In this document: positions 55,530 to 64,000 of the stretch, piece after piece
Numbering within the stretch: the stretch's first letter is position 1
Layout: the number at the start of each line of letters is the position of its first letter
NCBI RefSeq assembly: GCF_000350225.1
Contig: NW_005179250.1
Span: forward strand, 62,001 to 126,000
Length of the DNA stretch: 64,000 nt
Source: Chondrus crispus
Taxonomy: Eukaryota; Rhodophyta; Florideophyceae; Gigartinales; Gigartinaceae
Direction: 5' to 3'
Made by a program: the position numbers and the translations under genes
Notes under the pieces: model-generated
Told to the model about the DNA's origin: nothing
Databases searched by the model: none
Seen by the model: only the letters and a program-made list of their open reading frames with translations

Positions 55530-57480
55530 TGCCACATCCAAAACAGGTGCCCACAATTTTCGTATCTTTGGAACACTGTCAAACGTTGTGGCCTCTCTCC
55601 AAACATCTAATACAACGCGGGCGAGGCCATCCACACCATTTTGAATGCTTCTCTCTTACCCCCCTCACCGCAAAACACATGAGACATGTGTCTTTCGCCA
55701 TATCTTGCAGCTCATTCAACAATTCAATGACGTCCTCCCCGGAGGCCATCGCAATCCAGGGATGCCGATAGAGATTTTCCGTCGCAACTGGTAGCTGAAG
55801 ACGAACTTGGGCACGGTACACCTCCAACGTTCCAGTACTCCTGGTTTCTGCGCTCGCACTGCCCGAGTTGGTACCAGCAAAAGTTTTGATAGCTTCACAA
55901 TCTATGCGTCTTCGTGTAGTAACGACGGCTTTTGTCAGCGATGCGTTTGATGACCATTTTCGAGAAGAGCCCCCGGAATGAGATGCGTCGATTCCTGGGT
56001 TCTATCCACGAGATGTAAGAGTTGCAAGATTGGTATGCCCAACGCAATCGATCTCGTGCCAAGGGCTGTCACTCTCCGGTGTGCCCTCGAAGATAGAATC
56101 AGTCTCAAGGCCTTCTACTCCCACTCTGCATACGTCACACCAGACAGTTTTTGTATCAAACGGACAGACACCGGCTACTCCACCGTCAATATAATAGTAC
56201 AGACGATTCTTTCGGCACGTTGTATCTGAAAGAATCCACGTCGTCATTTCATTCCGACATTGAACGCTGACTATTTTCTCCGTATCCGACTTGGCGTCGT
56301 CTTCATCGAGAGCAACGAAATCTTCAATGCGAATGTCATATGTCGTCAGACAGGTCACTCTTAATCCGTCGCGACCTACTCCTCCGCACTCTTGCACAAA
56401 CTCCACAGGACTTCGAGCTCCACCTATGTGAAGTGTGAGACGCACATTAGGCACATCCATCCCGGCTCCAAATGCCGACATCATACCATGATACGAATGC
56501 CGCTTCGGTCGACGCCACTCGGTGACTGAAGCCATTTCTGTTGCATTTGTTCCCGCTCATCGGCCGACATCGCCCCGTGATAAGTGAGGGACTGCGTGAC
56601 GACAGCTTTTGAACTGAAAGCTGCATCGCAACGCTTCTGCAACTCTTCCCTCACAATGCCTACAGCACGTCTAGTTAAAACGCAGACCATAACGCGCTAT
56701 ATCTCGGACTTGCTGGAGTCCTCTCGACCTTTTCCCACTTCTTCCAGGAGGCGCTTGACCAGCAACTCCAAATATTGAAACCTCAGACTTTTCGATGCTG
56801 TTACATAGCCACCTACTTGGTCGACACTTTGGGACTGTGATTGGAACAGAAACACCTCAAACCCATAGTTATTTCGGAGTGTAGACATGGAAAACACTGT
56901 GGCGTCGTTTATGCCGTGCTTTTCTAGCACACATGCCAGTTAGTGCGGGGTTACAGTGGAACTGAGAGGAATGAGCGGAATGTGCGATGGTGCAACCGAA
57001 AGCCCGGTCAGAATAGACTGCAAAGACACCTGAAATGATTCCCACAGCACTGTAAGATGAGCCTCGTCGATGACCACTCTGTAGATAAGCTTCTTTGTGA
57101 GTAGCCGAGATATGAGCTCTGGAAAGGTCGGTTTGTGAACTTGCTAAGCGGCAAAAATACGTAAATATGTGCGAATGCATCCGTCCCGGGGTCACCGAAA
57201 CATGAGGATGCAACAAGTCTAAGCTTAGAAGCCGTAGTGAAGTGTTGCGTAACAAGAGCTCTCAAAAGAACGATGAATACGGTCGATTTCTTCTTGGCCT
57301 TCTCCAAAACAACGGGTAGGAATACACACATTGTTTTACCAGCCCTTGTTGGCATAAGGACTAGAGCATCACATGTTCTGTAATGTGGGCCGTGTTTTCG
57401 TGAATACTTCTTGATCGAACTGTGTTTTTCTGCTTGCAGTCAGCTTCTCATCCGTATTCAAAGCATGGAAAACGGACGCA
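55530..57480 (-). pseudogene. RecQ-type helicase, second decayed copy of the 7.6-13.2 kb gene family
   Basis: Minus-strand segments follow the helicase and C-terminal part of the intact gene in order. LMPTRAGKTM (57.3 kb) is Walker A. LEKHGINDATVFSMSTLR (56.9 kb) matches LERHGINTAFLFSMPSQR. LTYHGAMSADEREQMQQKW (56.5 kb) matches LIYHAGLTKEAREKAHNDW. SAFGAGMDVPNVRLTLHIGGAR (56.4 kb) matches SAFGTGIDVPDVRATVHLGAAR, and VWCDVCRVG matches VWCDVCRSM. CLMCFAVRG (55.6 kb) matches the Cys cluster. Several frame changes separate them, and the arginine finger region reads ECGGVGRDG. The recombinase and finger parts upstream are not recognisable. Confidence 0.8.
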
Positions 57481-57918
57481 TGCACTAACTTGAAGGTGCT
57501 TCATACTTCCAGAGGGCTCGTGTGCGTCGTTCCTCGATGTTAGATCCTCAACTGCCGAAATAACCAGATGTACAGGTTTTGGGGAGTCACTGTGAATGGG
57601 GTGGACAGGGTGTTTAAAGGTCTTCAACAGATGCAGTACACCCACATTTAAACACTGTGTCGCAATTAGAATTACGACAAAATATACGGTTTCACGGCGC
57701 ATTTGGTAACCATGCCCGGCCAAAACTTTTAACATTTACTGGCGCCGAATACTTGAACGACGATGCAAATCCAGACTACTTAAATGAATCATGACTGAGA
57801 GACTCTGTTCTGCACCGTGAATACACTCTGCTCATAGCGTCCACTGCATCTTCTCTCTTTACTTAACTTCCATTCCCCCTTCTCGCATCACCACCTACTC
57901 CCCTAATCCCTTAAAACT

Positions 57919-59946
57919 ATGCAAACCTTCAGGCACTTCGGAATCCTCTTTGCAAGGACAATGGTTTTATCACATGCTCTCTTCACTGTGGAATAACTGG
58001 ACAACATCAGTAGGCATAATGTCAAAGTTGGCCTTCGCCCCATACATGAACAAGCAGTGGAGATGATGGCAGGGGACCTGCGCAAGTACGGATTCGATAC
58101 ATCCAAGGGAAGTGAACTCATCGTAAGTGGCCGTGCAGGCCATTTACAACACTTTACCCTAAATCCTATAACGAAATCTCCGGGCAAGATATGGAATATC
58201 GCAGATTCAATCTTGGATTCGATTCAGTTTTTCATCTTCAGTCGCCGAGACAAGAAAGTGGATATCCTCCGTGAAATCAATTTTATCGATGGCCGTCACC
58301 GCGTGAAGGCTCTCATGAAAGCGTTTCATTCCCGTGAATTGGTCTCAACATAAATGTTCACACGCATACTTGTCGATATTGATCCAGCGGAAGGAAGACG
58401 GCTCTCCTACCAAGCCTCGAGGCAAGCCGTCGGGGTCCAGCCCTGCTTTCTCGATGAGATATCATGTCTTCTGAAAGCAGCAGATAGAGGTACCATGGAA
58501 AGAGCAATCCGCATGGGCGTCGAAGAGACGGATGTACAACTTGTAACGACGCTTCAAAAGCTGTTGGTTCCCGAGGCACGTCAATTTGTGCCAACATGGA
58601 GGGCAGAAAAGCTACTCTCCTTGCGTATTCTCACGCGCAGAAGGAATACGATATTCATGAAACTGGATGATGGGTTCAGCGACCCCATGAAAGTGCGCCG
58701 CGGACCTCCAGTCCTATTCAAATCGAAACTGGTGCGGTTGTCATTCTGTGAAGCAACCGACATGGAGTTGTTACAGGTGCTATCTCTGGCGGTAATTGTG
58801 TGCCTACATCGGTACTGTGGGAAGCCAGACCGAGCGGTTAGCATCCACCCCTATTATATTATCGAAAGGGCGTGCGTTTCATTCGAGAAGACTTTTATTC
58901 GCAATATCGAGGATCTGCAGCACTCTTCTTCTTTGGCGCAACGGGATGCTATCATATTGATATTTTGGCACAGTGCGGTCAAGTCGTTACATAAGTATAT
59001 CCCCGCAGAGAGCAAAGACAATGTGCACTTCGCTCTGAAAGAGATATTAGGTGAAGCATCATCGATTGATCAAGAACACGAGGACCTGCCAGTCCCAATG
59101 ATTGTGGTTTGTGCCGCGATACCAAATGCAGGCTCTCTCAGCGTCGCACCTCGGCGACGAAGCCAGAGGCTGCAAGTGAATCAGACTGGCCCCTTACAAG
59201 ATAGAAGTGCACCCCGGAAAAACTCTCTTCCGAAGGGGAACGAGGGAGCTGCCCAGCCTCCCCTCAAGCGTGTGAAGCGAGGTAAATCAAGCAGAAGTAA
59301 TGCAAAACCAGCCTGCGCGGCAAAGTGCCAAAAGTTGGCAGAAGACATAATCGAAAAAGTTCAGATTGGCCTGGCATCTCCAAATGAGGGCCAAGCGTTG
59401 GCATCGCTTCCACTAGAAAGTGGAGAGTACTGCGCCATCTTCATCCATTCGCTTGAGGATTGTTTCACGTGTTCTATCTCTTCAGTTCTCGACCAGATCA
59501 AAGGTAGGAATATCAAAAATTGGTGCTGTGTTAATTATGAGCTCCAAGGTTCATTTCGAAACCTTCATCGAGACTCCAGGTGACTAATCTCAAGCCGGTC
59601 ACCCAGACTCTACAAATGTCGAGATCCTGGAATTATTTGCTGAGAAGTGCATCGGATACTGCCTCGTGTACCCCGCAGACAAAACATCTAAAGCCCTGGG
59701 ACCGGAGTTCGAATGTGTCCGTGCCAAAAAGGAGATTTTTGGGCACGTGAGTACACAGATAGCACCCTGACACAACTTTCAGCCATCGGTATTGGCGGCG
59801 TGTTTGATTTTCTGGTGGGACAGACCGAATTGCTGGAGCTATATCCTAACCATCGATCACGGATCCGGAGATTCTTCAAGGTTGTTGACTACTACTTCGA
59901 TGAAAAATCGACAGCCGAACCTTCTCTGAAAGTACTCCGTCGCTAG
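57919..59946 (+). pseudogene. ParB/sulfiredoxin-fold domain protein (eukaryotic), broken
   Basis: One frame runs from ATG 57919 to 59583 with two in-frame TAA codons (before LDNISRHN and before MFTRILVDID). The first part reads RHNVKVGLRPIHEQAVEMM, then REINFIDGRHRVKALMKA and RILVDIDPAEGRRLSYQASRQA. The DGRHRxxAL signature with preceding beta strands is that of ParB/Srx-type domains, which in bacteria act in DNA segregation as CTP-dependent clamps. A long helical region follows, then a basic tail (RRRSQRLQ, KRVKRGKSSRS) that may be nuclear. The frame breaks at 59583, and further protein-like pieces (IGIGGVFDFLVGQTELLELY) reach 59946. No HTH was recognised. Confidence 0.5.
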
Positions 59947-60399
59947 GTGTTGCAAAAATGTACATGCGGGGGGCATTTGCTGTTGTCCAGCGAGAATGAG
60001 CATGAGCACAACATTCATCTGCAGACGGAAAGTGTTCCCCCCGGTGTCACTCGTCCGTTCTTAATGAAGCTTTGTGAACGAAATAAGCTCAGGACCTAGA
60101 AACCCTTCCGAGATTACAGCATCTACAACAGGGGTTTCCGGTAGATCGGTTTCTAGTGCAAAGATCGTTCTTTTCTTTAGCTGTGTTATAAGCCCACCAA
60201 ACGTTACGAAACCATTCCGCAGTTGTTGAAAACACTAGACAATAAGTAATGGGAGCTCCTTAGGGGTTCTGCAAGTATCTTAGCGTCTTCTGCTTGCATT
60301 TTGACCTTGGGAGGTCTCTTTGTGCTCCTGTAGCCCTCCCCGTGACTGTCACGCCATCACGGTACCCGATAAATATTTTATATATTCGTTGGTCTCAAG
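59947..60399. other. Intergenic, nothing recognised
   Basis: A short continuation (CTCGGHLLLSSENEHEH with stops) may still belong to the ParB-like gene. Otherwise empty. Confidence 0.3.
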
Positions 60400-61140
60400 C
60401 TCAGGAACTTGCACTTAGAGTCCGTGACTAAGAGTACCACCCCAACTCGGAGCCTCATTCAATCCGCCACGCCTCACACACGCACACGCGCCGGTCATTG
60501 TTCGCCGTCGCCATCAGATTCTCTCCGCGACGTTGACTCCCGCGCACGTCACCTTGCCTCTATGCAACTGCCAGCACACCCCCTTCTTGCCGGCGTCCTG
60601 CGAGTCCACGGGTCACAATTAGCCGGCACCATCACCGATGCACAACCCGTTTCCGTCGCCCGCCAAGCTGTACGCCATCTTAAAATTGCGCTGCCCATGC
60701 CATCCCTCTGAGTTCATTTTGAGCACCTTCTCCCCGCCTCTGACGCCCTCGTTCAGCTTCTCCTGCTGTGCGGCGCTCGCGGCCAGCTCCAGCGTGAGCC
60801 ATTGCACGACACTGTTTGCCGCGCAACTGTACACCTCGTCTCTTGTGGGCACGAACGCAAAGGTGGTGAGGTTGCAGTGGTGCACGTAGGAGGCGCTGCG
60901 GCCGGCAGCACGCGTGCCGGGAGTCGCCGGGGCGGACGTCGCTGACGCCTCACAAGCCCATGATGCCGGCCTTGTTTCCCGTGCCGGTGTGGGTGCCGGC
61001 CGGGTGCCACTCGGCGGCCGTGATCCGCTTCTGGTGGACGTGGCGCACGCAGCGCGCGACAAGGGCGTGGAACGGGCGGCCGCGCAGCGCGACGCTATGT
61101 GCATGAAGTTCATTCCTATCACTCCTTTTCGCTTCTTCGA
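60400..61140 (-). pseudogene. DDB2-like WD40 protein, decayed fragment
   Basis: Three minus-strand segments in order match the propeller of DNA damage-binding protein 2: RITAAEWHPAGTHTGTGNKA (DDB2: TxxEWHPxxPxxxAxGSKxG), VYSCAANSVVQWLTLEL with KMNSEGWHGQRNFKMAYS (DDB2: NPDGWxGxxxWKMxYG), and LMATANNDRRVCV (DDB2: LLxxxGNDxxVRVWD). DDB2 recognises UV lesions and recruits the CUL4 ligase. Frame changes separate the segments. TGA stands where a blade Trp is expected at 60950-60952 and 60474-60476. A third TGA follows at 60459-60461. The N-terminal and C-terminal parts of the family are missing. Confidence 0.65.
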
Positions 61141-61720
61141 TCTCGAACTTGCCTTCTTTTACTGATTCAGAGAATGCCCTACTTTCTCTATCTCGGCATC
61201 AAGCTGCTTGTCTGTCGCATGCTGTCCACATCCACAGTTTTCACAATCACTGTCGTCAGAGTTTTCCATAATTAAATCGCTGGAGTGTCCAAGGAAGAGC
61301 TCCAGAAGCTCCTCGTTGGACACTCCAGCGACTTCCAGCTGATTTTGAAGAACTTCTCCTCATTCGTCACAACCTGCACATCGCTCCACACGCCCACATT
61401 CCTAAGCATAATCTGAATGTGGGAGATCTTGTTGTGGTCCGACGGCACGTCACCCAGCTCAAGTTCGGGAGATTCAGGATTGGAGCGATAGTGAAGCGGA
61501 AAAAGACCAATCATGTTCCTGGGCAAGAGCAACGCATCGCGGTGTTGTGGGTCCAATGGATGGAACTCGAAAATGGAGTCGCAGAGCTGACAGCTAAATT
61601 TCGCCCTGCGGTTGGCGATGCTGACGAAATCTATGTCGATTTCGTTCTCTGCAAATTTCTTAAGCTACTTCGGAGCAGGCAGCCTCCAGTGAAAGTACAA
61701 AAAGAAATATCGAGGACGTT
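61141..61720 (-). pseudogene. Unrecognised Cys-containing protein remnant upstream of the DDB2-like piece
   Basis: Minus-strand protein-like sequence in two frames. The first reads KKFAENEIDIDFVSIANRR, FSCQLCDSIFEFHPLDPQHRDAL, NMIGLFPLHYRSNPESPEL and NEEKFF. After a frame change near 61345 it continues with QLEVAGVSNEELLELFLGHS, SDDSDCENCGCGQHATDKQ. CxxC pairs suggest metal binding. An in-frame TAG lies near 61668. I cannot name the family. Because it reads into the DDB2-like segment it may be the N-terminal region of the same gene. Confidence 0.4.
61278..61330. repeat. 53-bp hairpin within coding-like sequence
   Basis: Arms of 24 bp (22 matching; CGCTGGAGTGTCC on the outside) around a 5-bp centre. 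It overlaps the VAGVSNEELLELFLGHSS coding stretch on the minus strand. Confidence 0.8.
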
Positions 61721-62448
61721 AGTCACGTGTGAATCTCGAGATGCTGGTGGCTAGCTCAGCAAGCGCGGATAGAAAGTATCCGTCAGCGCGCTCATGGATT
61801 AAAAATGACGGACCAAGGCTTTCGCGGAGATTTAGTGCAGTTTATGAATATTCAGACTCTGCACACAACGTTATAACGCTGTCTATGGCGGTTGTTCGAT
61901 TTGCAGATGATAGTTACAACGTTTTGTGGGAGGAAGAAACGAATAGCTGTGACGAAATTGGTGCCCGAAGCTCCGAAGCTGACTAACGAAGAGTCGTTCA
62001 TGCCAGTATGTCCGCTTCGGCAGAAGTGAGTTAAAGAGAAATATAAAACAATGAGCGCTCGTTACACATGCAATGCCTCATCCATGCTCGTGTGCCGCGC
62101 ACGTTACACGTGTGCAAGTTTCCATTCCAAAGGCTTGTCGTTTCTTTCTAGAATGGCTGCATGAATATTCAAGTTTCACTGGCATATTAATATGAAACGT
62201 TATTACGTTTCACCTCATGTCGTTATCTTCAAATCCAGTTCTATATTGTTGTTATACGCACATTTCGCCCAGCACATTAGTCTTGCTTGAACTGTCTCCA
62301 CGCTTCAACATCTGTCAGTTCACGGCAAACTATAAACGGGTGACAGAGATGTTTTATATCCCCAGAAATCGAATACAAACTTCCCGTGAGAGGGAACGAA
62401 CAAATACCCCCATGAATAATACATGGAATCCGGCTTTTGTAGGCCATA
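61721..62448. other. Intergenic, nothing firm
   Basis: A plus-strand frame at 61729-61986 (SARSWIKNDGPRLSRRFSAVYEYSD) is protein-like but unrecognised. The rest shows nothing. Confidence 0.25.
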
Positions 62449-62695
62449 TTAGTCCTCATCTTCAAACTCAAACTCAGCTGGTTTGGACAGCCTCATGTGG
62501 ACGTCCGGAAACCTTTTCTTCAGCGCCATTCGCCTCGCTGCGGGGCATCCATCAGCAATTTCTCAAACGCCCCTAAATCATCATGAGACTCCAGTTCCGG
62601 TACAACCTCGGGCTCGACAACTACGATTGCATAAGGGTGCATGCCCACATCATCCCAGTCCCTTTTTAGACTGACATTAGTCAACTTTCTCCTCC
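62449..62695 (-). pseudogene. C-terminal remnant of an unrecognised protein
   Basis: The minus strand reads KRDWDDVGMHPYAIVVVEPE, VVPELESHDDLGAFEKLLMD, then after a one-base frame change ALKKRFPDVHMRLSKPAEFE and a short acidic end. Composition is clearly protein-like, the family is unknown. It is divergent from the PPR remnant and nearly touches it. Confidence 0.35.
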
Positions 62696-62696
62696 A

Positions 62697-63361
62697 GGTG
62701 GCCGGCGCAAAGCGGCCGTCGAGGTGTATGAAATGCTGCGATAGGACGATAATCAGGAGGTAGATACGGTTACGTACTCTGCTATGGCGAGCAACATCTT
62801 GGCGAACCGGCTGAATATTCAGGAGTGGAGCGTTGTCAAGGAGGTTTACGATAAGTTGAGAGAGGCGGTCATCGCGAACGGAGATGTCGGGAGATCGATA
62901 AAGTGCAGGAACGCACGTCGGGACCGCGGCGGAGAATGGAGGAAGGCGGTGGAAAAACTGGTCGCCAAGCTCAAGCGAATCTGTGGGTGCTCGAGGACGC
63001 TGTCAAGGGCAAATCACGCATTGGGAAGCGACCAGGGAATGATGAAAGCGGCGGAAATGCACGAAGTGGGGATATGGGAACGGAAGGCTTGGAAACGGAA
63101 TATGAAAAGCGTCTTGCCTTTTAACATCGGAGCTTGTATATACATTTGTCCGTTTTCAAATCTGTGGCGGAGGGGTGTGCGCTTCTCTCAGGTGTGAAGC
63201 TCTTTCGCCACGGCCTTTTCGGCGGGGGCCTGCATGCAGATGGGGTGGTGTTTGTGATGAGACATGAGCCAGGAGAAGGATCTGGAGGAAAAAAGAAGAT
63301 GAAGTCACTCGAGAAGAACGACTTGAGAGTGTGCGGTAGCAACAAATGGGTTCGTGATTGA
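62697..63361 (+). pseudogene. Pentatricopeptide repeat (PPR) protein fragment
   Basis: After an intron-acceptor-like ctttctcctccag (ending 62696) the plus strand reads RKAAVEVYEMLR, a TAG stop, EVDTVTYSAMASNILANRL and WSVVKEVYDKLREAVIANGD. These are two PPR-type units (xVTYSAxxxxLA and VxEVYDKLREA). After a frame change, EIDKVQERTSGPRRRMEEG ends at 63122, and a further unit may continue at 63134-63361 (GVKLFRHGLFGGGLHADGVV). PPR proteins bind organellar RNA and normally have ten or more repeats, so this is a broken piece. Confidence 0.6.
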
Positions 63362-63779
63362 TGAAGACTGAACCCACTGTCAGCAAGCATCCGATAATGT
63401 TTATTCAGGTCATAACGACCCTTAGCGTCGTTCCAACTCAAAACGTTTGTGTACGGTATGGTATGGATTTCCATACTGTACATTGAAAACTTTTAATTTT
63501 GTTCCAAGCAGTGTATCACAATTTATGTAGTTTGAGTAGTACTGTCGACAGTCGGAGGCCAACTCGTTATAGCCGCAATGATATTTCGCATATCGGTCCT
63601 GAGGTCGATGTCACGATGGATCGAGAGGCTGAGGAGGAACCTCTTCTTCTTTTGGAGAGCTACAAGCACTGTCTTCCGGCATACAAAGACGCAGAAAAGC
63701 ACGTCTTTTTGTGGCGCTGTGCTCTCTGTTATGTTGCAGCCTCTACGAGAAAAAATTCCGTAGTGCCAACAACATCCGC
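63362..63779. other. Intergenic with a small ORF
   Basis: A frame from ATG 63616 (MDREAEEEPLLLLESYKHCL, with CALCY) leads towards the transposase start and may be its upstream part in another frame. Confidence 0.3.
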
Positions 63780-63800
63780 TTCCCATGCTGTTTTTACACC

Positions 63801-64000
63801 ATGCAGGCAACGGTGACAGCATCATTTCTCAAACGGTTGTACAGGATGCCCTTGAAACTGTTTCTGGACCTGGCAGAGCGGCTCGTTCAACATCAAAATG
63901 ACCCCTGCAGCAGAACGTGCCCTCTACTGCGCCTTTCTATCACTATCCGATGGCTCGCTGGGGGTTCATATCTCGATCTATCCATCGCGCACTCTCTGTC
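63801..64000 (+). CDS. PIF/Harbinger-like transposase, N-terminal start (runs off the window)
   Basis: From ATG 63801 the plus strand reads ASFLKRLYRMPLKLFLDLAE, then ITIRWLAGGSYLDLSIAHSL to the window end. The RLYRMPxxLFxxL helix followed by a LRWLAGGSYxDL helix is the hallmark of the region before the DDE catalytic domain in Harbinger-type (DDE_Tnp_4) transposases. Catalytic residues would lie beyond 64000. Upstream sequence in other frames may belong to it, so the start is uncertain. Confidence 0.5.
   Translation, partial: MQATVTASFLKRLYRMPLKLFLDLAERLVQHQNDPCSRTCPLLRLSITIRWLAGGSYLDLSIAHSL

Noticed and set aside
60459-60952. Nuclear UGA-to-Trp recoding
   Set aside because: Seen only in one decayed fragment that also has frame changes. 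Ordinary TGG-to-TGA mutation is enough.
61278-61330. Hairpin as a regulatory operator or MITE
   Set aside because: It lies within protein-like sequence (VAGVSNEELLELFLGHSS), so the symmetry may be due to coding constraint or chance.
1-64000. tRNA, rRNA or other structured RNA genes
   Set aside because: No tRNA-like A and B box pair or rRNA segment was noticed by eye. A covariance-model search would be needed to exclude them.

Overview
The window reads as nuclear DNA of a gene-poor, repeat-rich eukaryote. The host genes that can be recognised (an SMG7/EST1-like factor, an Fes1/HspBP1 co-chaperone, NAD-isocitrate dehydrogenase, MRE11, an ABCB transporter, DDB2, a PPR protein) are eukaryotic and have few or no introns. 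A red alga of the Chondrus type is my best guess from the low intron content and the mixture of elements. That is inference; no diagnostic organellar or ribosomal gene is present. A run of 100 N (35024-35123) marks a scaffold gap.

Layout. 1-1.45 kb: LTR-like sequence and an RGG-rich ORF on the minus strand. 1.9-13.2 kb: the most distinctive locus. Three 22-bp palindromes spaced exactly 64 bp apart lie upstream of a DNA-methyltransferase/SET fusion gene. A 1.9-kb spacer follows, then a very long gene combining C2H2 fingers, a tyrosine-recombinase-like domain, a RecQ-type DEAH helicase and Cys clusters. 13.6-15.0 kb: minisatellite and hairpin repeats. 16.9-20.1 kb: an ABCB fragment and an SMG7-like gene. 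20.5-24.6 kb: palindromic repeats, a Crypton-like tyrosine recombinase and the C-terminal half of MRE11. 25.3-25.8 kb: telomere-like tandem repeats. 26.3-32.8 kb: LTR and Ty3/Gypsy remains, with a solo LTR inserted in gag. 33.5-37.6 kb: a cluster of broken host genes (quinoprotein dehydrogenase, WD40 protein, IDH3, Fes1, cytochrome b5-like). 39.4-44.1 kb: a CACTA/EnSpm-type transposon with a divergent RG-rich gene. 45.3-47.6 kb: two LTRs in opposite orientation and the start of a gag. 49.4-60 kb: decayed coding remnants, including second copies of the tyrosine recombinase and of the RecQ helicase, a ParB/Srx-like gene and a pair of 0.3-kb direct repeats. 60.4-63.4 kb: DDB2-like, Cys-rich and PPR remnants. 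63.8 kb to the end: the start of a Harbinger-like transposase.

The region looks like a repeat-rich graveyard in which mobile elements sit among truncated copies of host genes. The methyltransferase-SET gene and the C2H2/recombinase/helicase gene are the best preserved reading frames. Together with the phased palindromes they could form one mobile or epigenetically active unit. A decayed helicase of the same family, a decayed Crypton-type recombinase and a ParB-like gene recur together at 51.7-60 kb. Whether these parts work together is a hypothesis, not something the sequence proves.
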